Shown: one piece after another, positions 61,596 through 64,000 of the stretch
Numbering within the stretch: position 1 is the first letter of the stretch
How the letters are laid out: each line of letters opens with the position of its first letter
Assembly (NCBI RefSeq): GCF_900141705.1
Contig: NZ_FQYM01000001.1
Coordinates: forward strand, 310,001-374,000
DNA length: 64,000 nt
Source of the DNA: Fibrobacter sp. UWP2
GTDB taxonomy: Bacteria; Fibrobacterota; Fibrobacteria; Fibrobacterales; Fibrobacteraceae
Direction: 5' to 3'
The notes under the pieces: model-generated
What the model was told of the DNA's origin: nothing
What the model saw: the letters and a program-made list of their open reading frames with translations, nothing else
Database searches by the model: none
Translations under genes and position numbers: made by a program

Positions 61596-61616
61596 ATCCC
61601 TAAAATTCCTAAATTT

Positions 61617-64000
61617 ATGGGTATTATGCGTTTATACAGGAAGACTTGGCTCTGTTCGGTAGTTTTGATGGCGGGCGCCGCCCATGCCGCCGGTTTTTAT
61701 GGTAACCAAAGCGACATCAAGTGGAAAACCGCCGGAACCGAGCATTTCCAGTTCATGTATCCGCAAGAATACACGGAGCACGCCGCCGTGGTCTCGGCCT
61801 ATGCCGAAGCCGTTTACGACTCGGTGGTGAGCCGCTACCGCATCGACCTGCCCGGCCGCGTGAACGCCACCCTGAACAACGCCCTGTACAGCAATGGCAG
61901 CGCTGTCCCCAGCGAGAACGCCATCAACCTGTGGCTCACCAACTGGGATTTCAAAGTGAGAAGCAGCCACGGCTGGGTGAGCGACGTGGTGACCCACGAG
62001 TTCAGCCACCTGGTGAGTATCGAGAACGGGAGCAAGTTCGTCCCAAGTCTCTACGGCTTCCAGGTCAGCTACACCGACTACTACAACGAACGCACCACCA
62101 GCGACTTCGCCACCATGGTGCCCTTCACCCTGCAACCCCTGTGGTTTGCCGAGGGTACCGCCCAGTACGAATCGAGCCGCATGGGCTTTGACGCCTGGGA
62201 CGCGCACCGCGACATGCTGCTGCGCACCGCCGCCCTGAACGATAGCCTGCTCCCGCTCGAGTACATGCACGACTTTTCAGACAACTCGTTGTTTGCGGAG
62301 CTGGGCCCCTACACCCAAGGCTTTGCCTTGGTGCGATACATCGCCAAGCACTATGGAGACAACGCGGTGCCCAAAATTTGGTCCGAGCTGGCCCGCCCGC
62401 ACCGCGTCACCCTCGATGCCGCCCTCAAAAAAGTACTACGGGTTGGCGAAAAAGAACTCTACGAAGCATGGAAAAAGGAAATTACCGCCGGCTACAAGGC
62501 GCAAAAGGACTCCCTCGGCACACTGGTCCAGGGAACCAAGATTACCGCCGACGCCTTCTGGCAGGATTTTCCCGTGGTCGCGGGCAAGCACCTGTACGGC
62601 GTTTCGAACTTTGGCGGGCCCTGGTTTGACGGCTCCGTTTTCAAGATGCCCATCGAAGCCGACACCGTAAACGCAAACAGCGATAAAATGGACTCCGCCG
62701 ACAAGAACGATTCCACGGGCACTTCTGTCAAGGTCGGTGATATTTCTATCGAGGGCGCCAACACCGACAGCACCATCGACATTTCGGAATACGCCAAGAG
62801 CGGTTTCAAGGCCAAAAAGCCTTGGTTCGACAAGGGCATTGACGTAATCGACTTGCCCGAACGCGGACCGATTCTCGCCTACGTGAGTTACCAGAACCGC
62901 GACAAAGACGGCCACGCGCACTTTGACATCGCCGTGAGCGACACCAACAAAAACCAGCTCACCCTCACCTACCTCGCCGACGCCATCTACCCTGCCTTCG
63001 ACAAGCAGGGCTCCACCATCGTGTTCGCCCGCCGCGAGCCCTTCAGCACCCGCTTTGTACTGAGCAAGGTTCCCTTCAACGCCGATTTTTCGGAATACGT
63101 TTCCGAGGACCCCATTGACCTCTACGTTCCCGACAAGACCTTTAGATACTACAACATATACAGTCCCAAGTTCAGCCCCAACGGCAAGCGCATCGCTTTC
63201 GGCTTTTTTGACGACAAACAGCGCGGTATTGCGGTGATTGACGCCGACGGGCAGAACTTCAAAGTCGTGAGCACCAAAGGCTTTGACGAGCGCGACGTGA
63301 ACTGGATCGACGACGACAAGATTGTTTTCGCCAGCAACCGGAACGGCATATTCAACCTGTTCGAAAAGAGCCTGAGCACCGGAGTCGAGCAGCCCCTTAC
63401 CAATGTTTTGGGCGGCGCGTTCACGCCAACAGTCGACAAAGACACGATATACTTTACCCAGTACGACAAGGACGGGTTTTCCCTGTACAAGCTGGGCTAC
63501 AAGGCTCCCGTTCCCGCCACAAGCGACACGACCGTGAGCATCACCACGCGTGACAGCACCATCCAAGTCGCCGACACCACCTGGAGCGTGTGCCCCGACT
63601 CGACCCTCAAAGACAGCACCGCCGATTCTACAGCCCAGTGCGTGCCGACACCGACCGTAGCTACAAGGGACAGCGTCATCCACATTCAAGACACTGTCAG
63701 GACGGTTAACGCCAAGGAGGCCGCCAACGTCATCACCCTCCACAGGAGCCTCCCCGTGCGCGAAAACAAGCCCCTGGAACTCACCGAGCGCGAATTCGCC
63801 GGTGCCGAAAAAGACTACAGGCCCATCCCCACCGTCCCCATGTTCGTTCCCATCTTGAGCTTCAACGAAAACGCCCCGGACCTCACCGTATTTGGCGAAG
63901 GTGAACTCAAAACAAAAGCCGGGCTTGCCGTCATCTTGAGCGACCCGCTCAAAAAGAACGTGGTGCAGCTGGGACTCTTGCTGGAACTGGGCAAGGGAAT
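61617..64000 (+). CDS. Exported metalloprotease-like protein with beta-propeller (3' truncated by window)
   Basis: At least 794 residues, running off the window. Signal peptide ends AAHA|AG. A gluzincin-type protease domain follows: HEFSHLVSIENG (zinc motif HExxH, about residue 127) and WFAEGTAQYES with a downstream Glu. Residues about 290-630 form TolB/PD40-like propeller blades (YSPKFSPNGKRIAFGFFDD; VNWIDDDKIVFASNRNGIFNLF; GGAFTPTVDKDTIYFTQYDKDG). The last visible part (MFVPILSFNENAPDL...LGLLLELGKG) looks like the start of an Omp85/barrel-like domain. An in-frame ATG three codons downstream could also be used. The role may be surface proteolysis or envelope assembly. Confidence 0.72.
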   Translation, partial: MGIMRLYRKTWLCSVVLMAGAAHAAGFYGNQSDIKWKTAGTEHFQFMYPQEYTEHAAVVSAYAEAVYDSVVSRYRIDLPGRVNATLNNALYSNGSAVPSENAINLWLTNWDFKVRSSHGWVSDVVTHEFSHLVSIENGSKFVPSLYGFQVSYTDYYNERTTSDFATMVPFTLQPLWFAEGTAQYESSRMGFDAWDAHRDMLLRTAALNDSLLPLEYMHDFSDNSLFAELGPYTQGFALVRYIAKHYGDNAVPKIWSELARPHRVTLDAALKKVLRVGEKELYEAWKKEITAGYKAQKDSLGTLVQGTKITADAFWQDFPVVAGKHLYGVSNFGGPWFDGSVFKMPIEADTVNANSDKMDSADKNDSTGTSVKVGDISIEGANTDSTIDISEYAKSGFKAKKPWFDKGIDVIDLPERGPILAYVSYQNRDKDGHAHFDIAVSDTNKNQLTLTYLADAIYPAFDKQGSTIVFARREPFSTRFVLSKVPFNADFSEYVSEDPIDLYVPDKTFRYYNIYSPKFSPNGKRIAFGFFDDKQRGIAVIDADGQNFKVVSTKGFDERDVNWIDDDKIVFASNRNGIFNLFEKSLSTGVEQPLTNVLGGAFTPTVDKDTIYFTQYDKDGFSLYKLGYKAPVPATSDTTVSITTRDSTIQVADTTWSVCPDSTLKDSTADSTAQCVPTPTVATRDSVIHIQDTVRTVNAKEAANVITLHRSLPVRENKPLELTEREFAGAEKDYRPIPTVPMFVPILSFNENAPDLTVFGEGELKTKAGLAVILSDPLKKNVVQLGLLLELGKG

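Overview
The window looks like chromosomal DNA of a Fibrobacter-type bacterium (phylum Fibrobacterota), inferred from gene families and not from any database match. The lineage markers are three lipoproteins with 'Fibrobacter major paralogous' (FISUMP, TIGR02145) domains, a fibro-slime (TIGR02148) surface protein, a TIGR02147 regulator-like protein, poly-serine linkers behind lipoprotein signals, and a GH11 xylanase for plant fibre. LPS, lipoprotein and beta-barrel genes indicate a Gram-negative envelope.

Layout. 1-10 kb: the 3' end of comEC, hisC-hisN, a secreted protein, clpB behind a consensus-like sigma-54 promoter, a secreted GH11 xylanase, a possible small RNA, and a trx / hisF / tldD group. 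10-21 kb: mostly minus-strand envelope genes (predicted barrels, a PCMD lipoprotein, a double-FISUMP lipoprotein, a NicO/DUF1007 metal-transport pair, a PEGA protein), then an NSUN4-like RNA methyltransferase, tRNA-Gln(CUG) with its own promoter and terminator, and a TIGR02147/lipoprotein pair. 22-34 kb: a nucleophile-less alpha/beta hydrolase, an unknown gene pair, lpxH, rsmI, lnt, a second nucleophile-less hydrolase, then a six-gene plus-strand cluster (DUF6175-like lipoprotein, LPP20-like protein, TPM, unknown, LemA, UreE-N-like). 34-40 kb: DUF3300, CotH and the 1.2k-residue fibro-slime protein. 40-50 kb: glnS, mutT, aroE, a fused aroK-aroB, a sugar-nucleotide reductase, an Svf1/lipocalin-like protein, a eukaryotic-type hisA, a glycosyltransferase and mutY. 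50-64 kb: an fmt-rsmB-OMP-OMP operon, lrgAB, two tandem FISUMP lipoproteins, a SagB-type oxidoreductase, a 23-codon ORF overlapping a terminator, and a large metalloprotease/propeller protein that runs off the end.

How the genes fit together. Housekeeping functions (histidine and shikimate synthesis, translation, DNA repair, lipid A and lipoprotein maturation) are interleaved with many cell-surface proteins. Histidine genes lie in three separate places, and HisA is of the fungal type rather than the usual bacterial one. Genes are tightly packed, with many TAATG, TGATG and ATGA overlaps. Two clear intrinsic terminators lie inside the coding ends of convergent neighbours. I saw no insertion sequence, prophage, CRISPR array, rRNA or replication origin. 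The least explained parts are the 29.1-33.6 kb envelope cluster, the 23.1-24.2 kb gene pair, the GGGAAC-rich region at 21.8-22.0 kb, and the two possible small transcripts.
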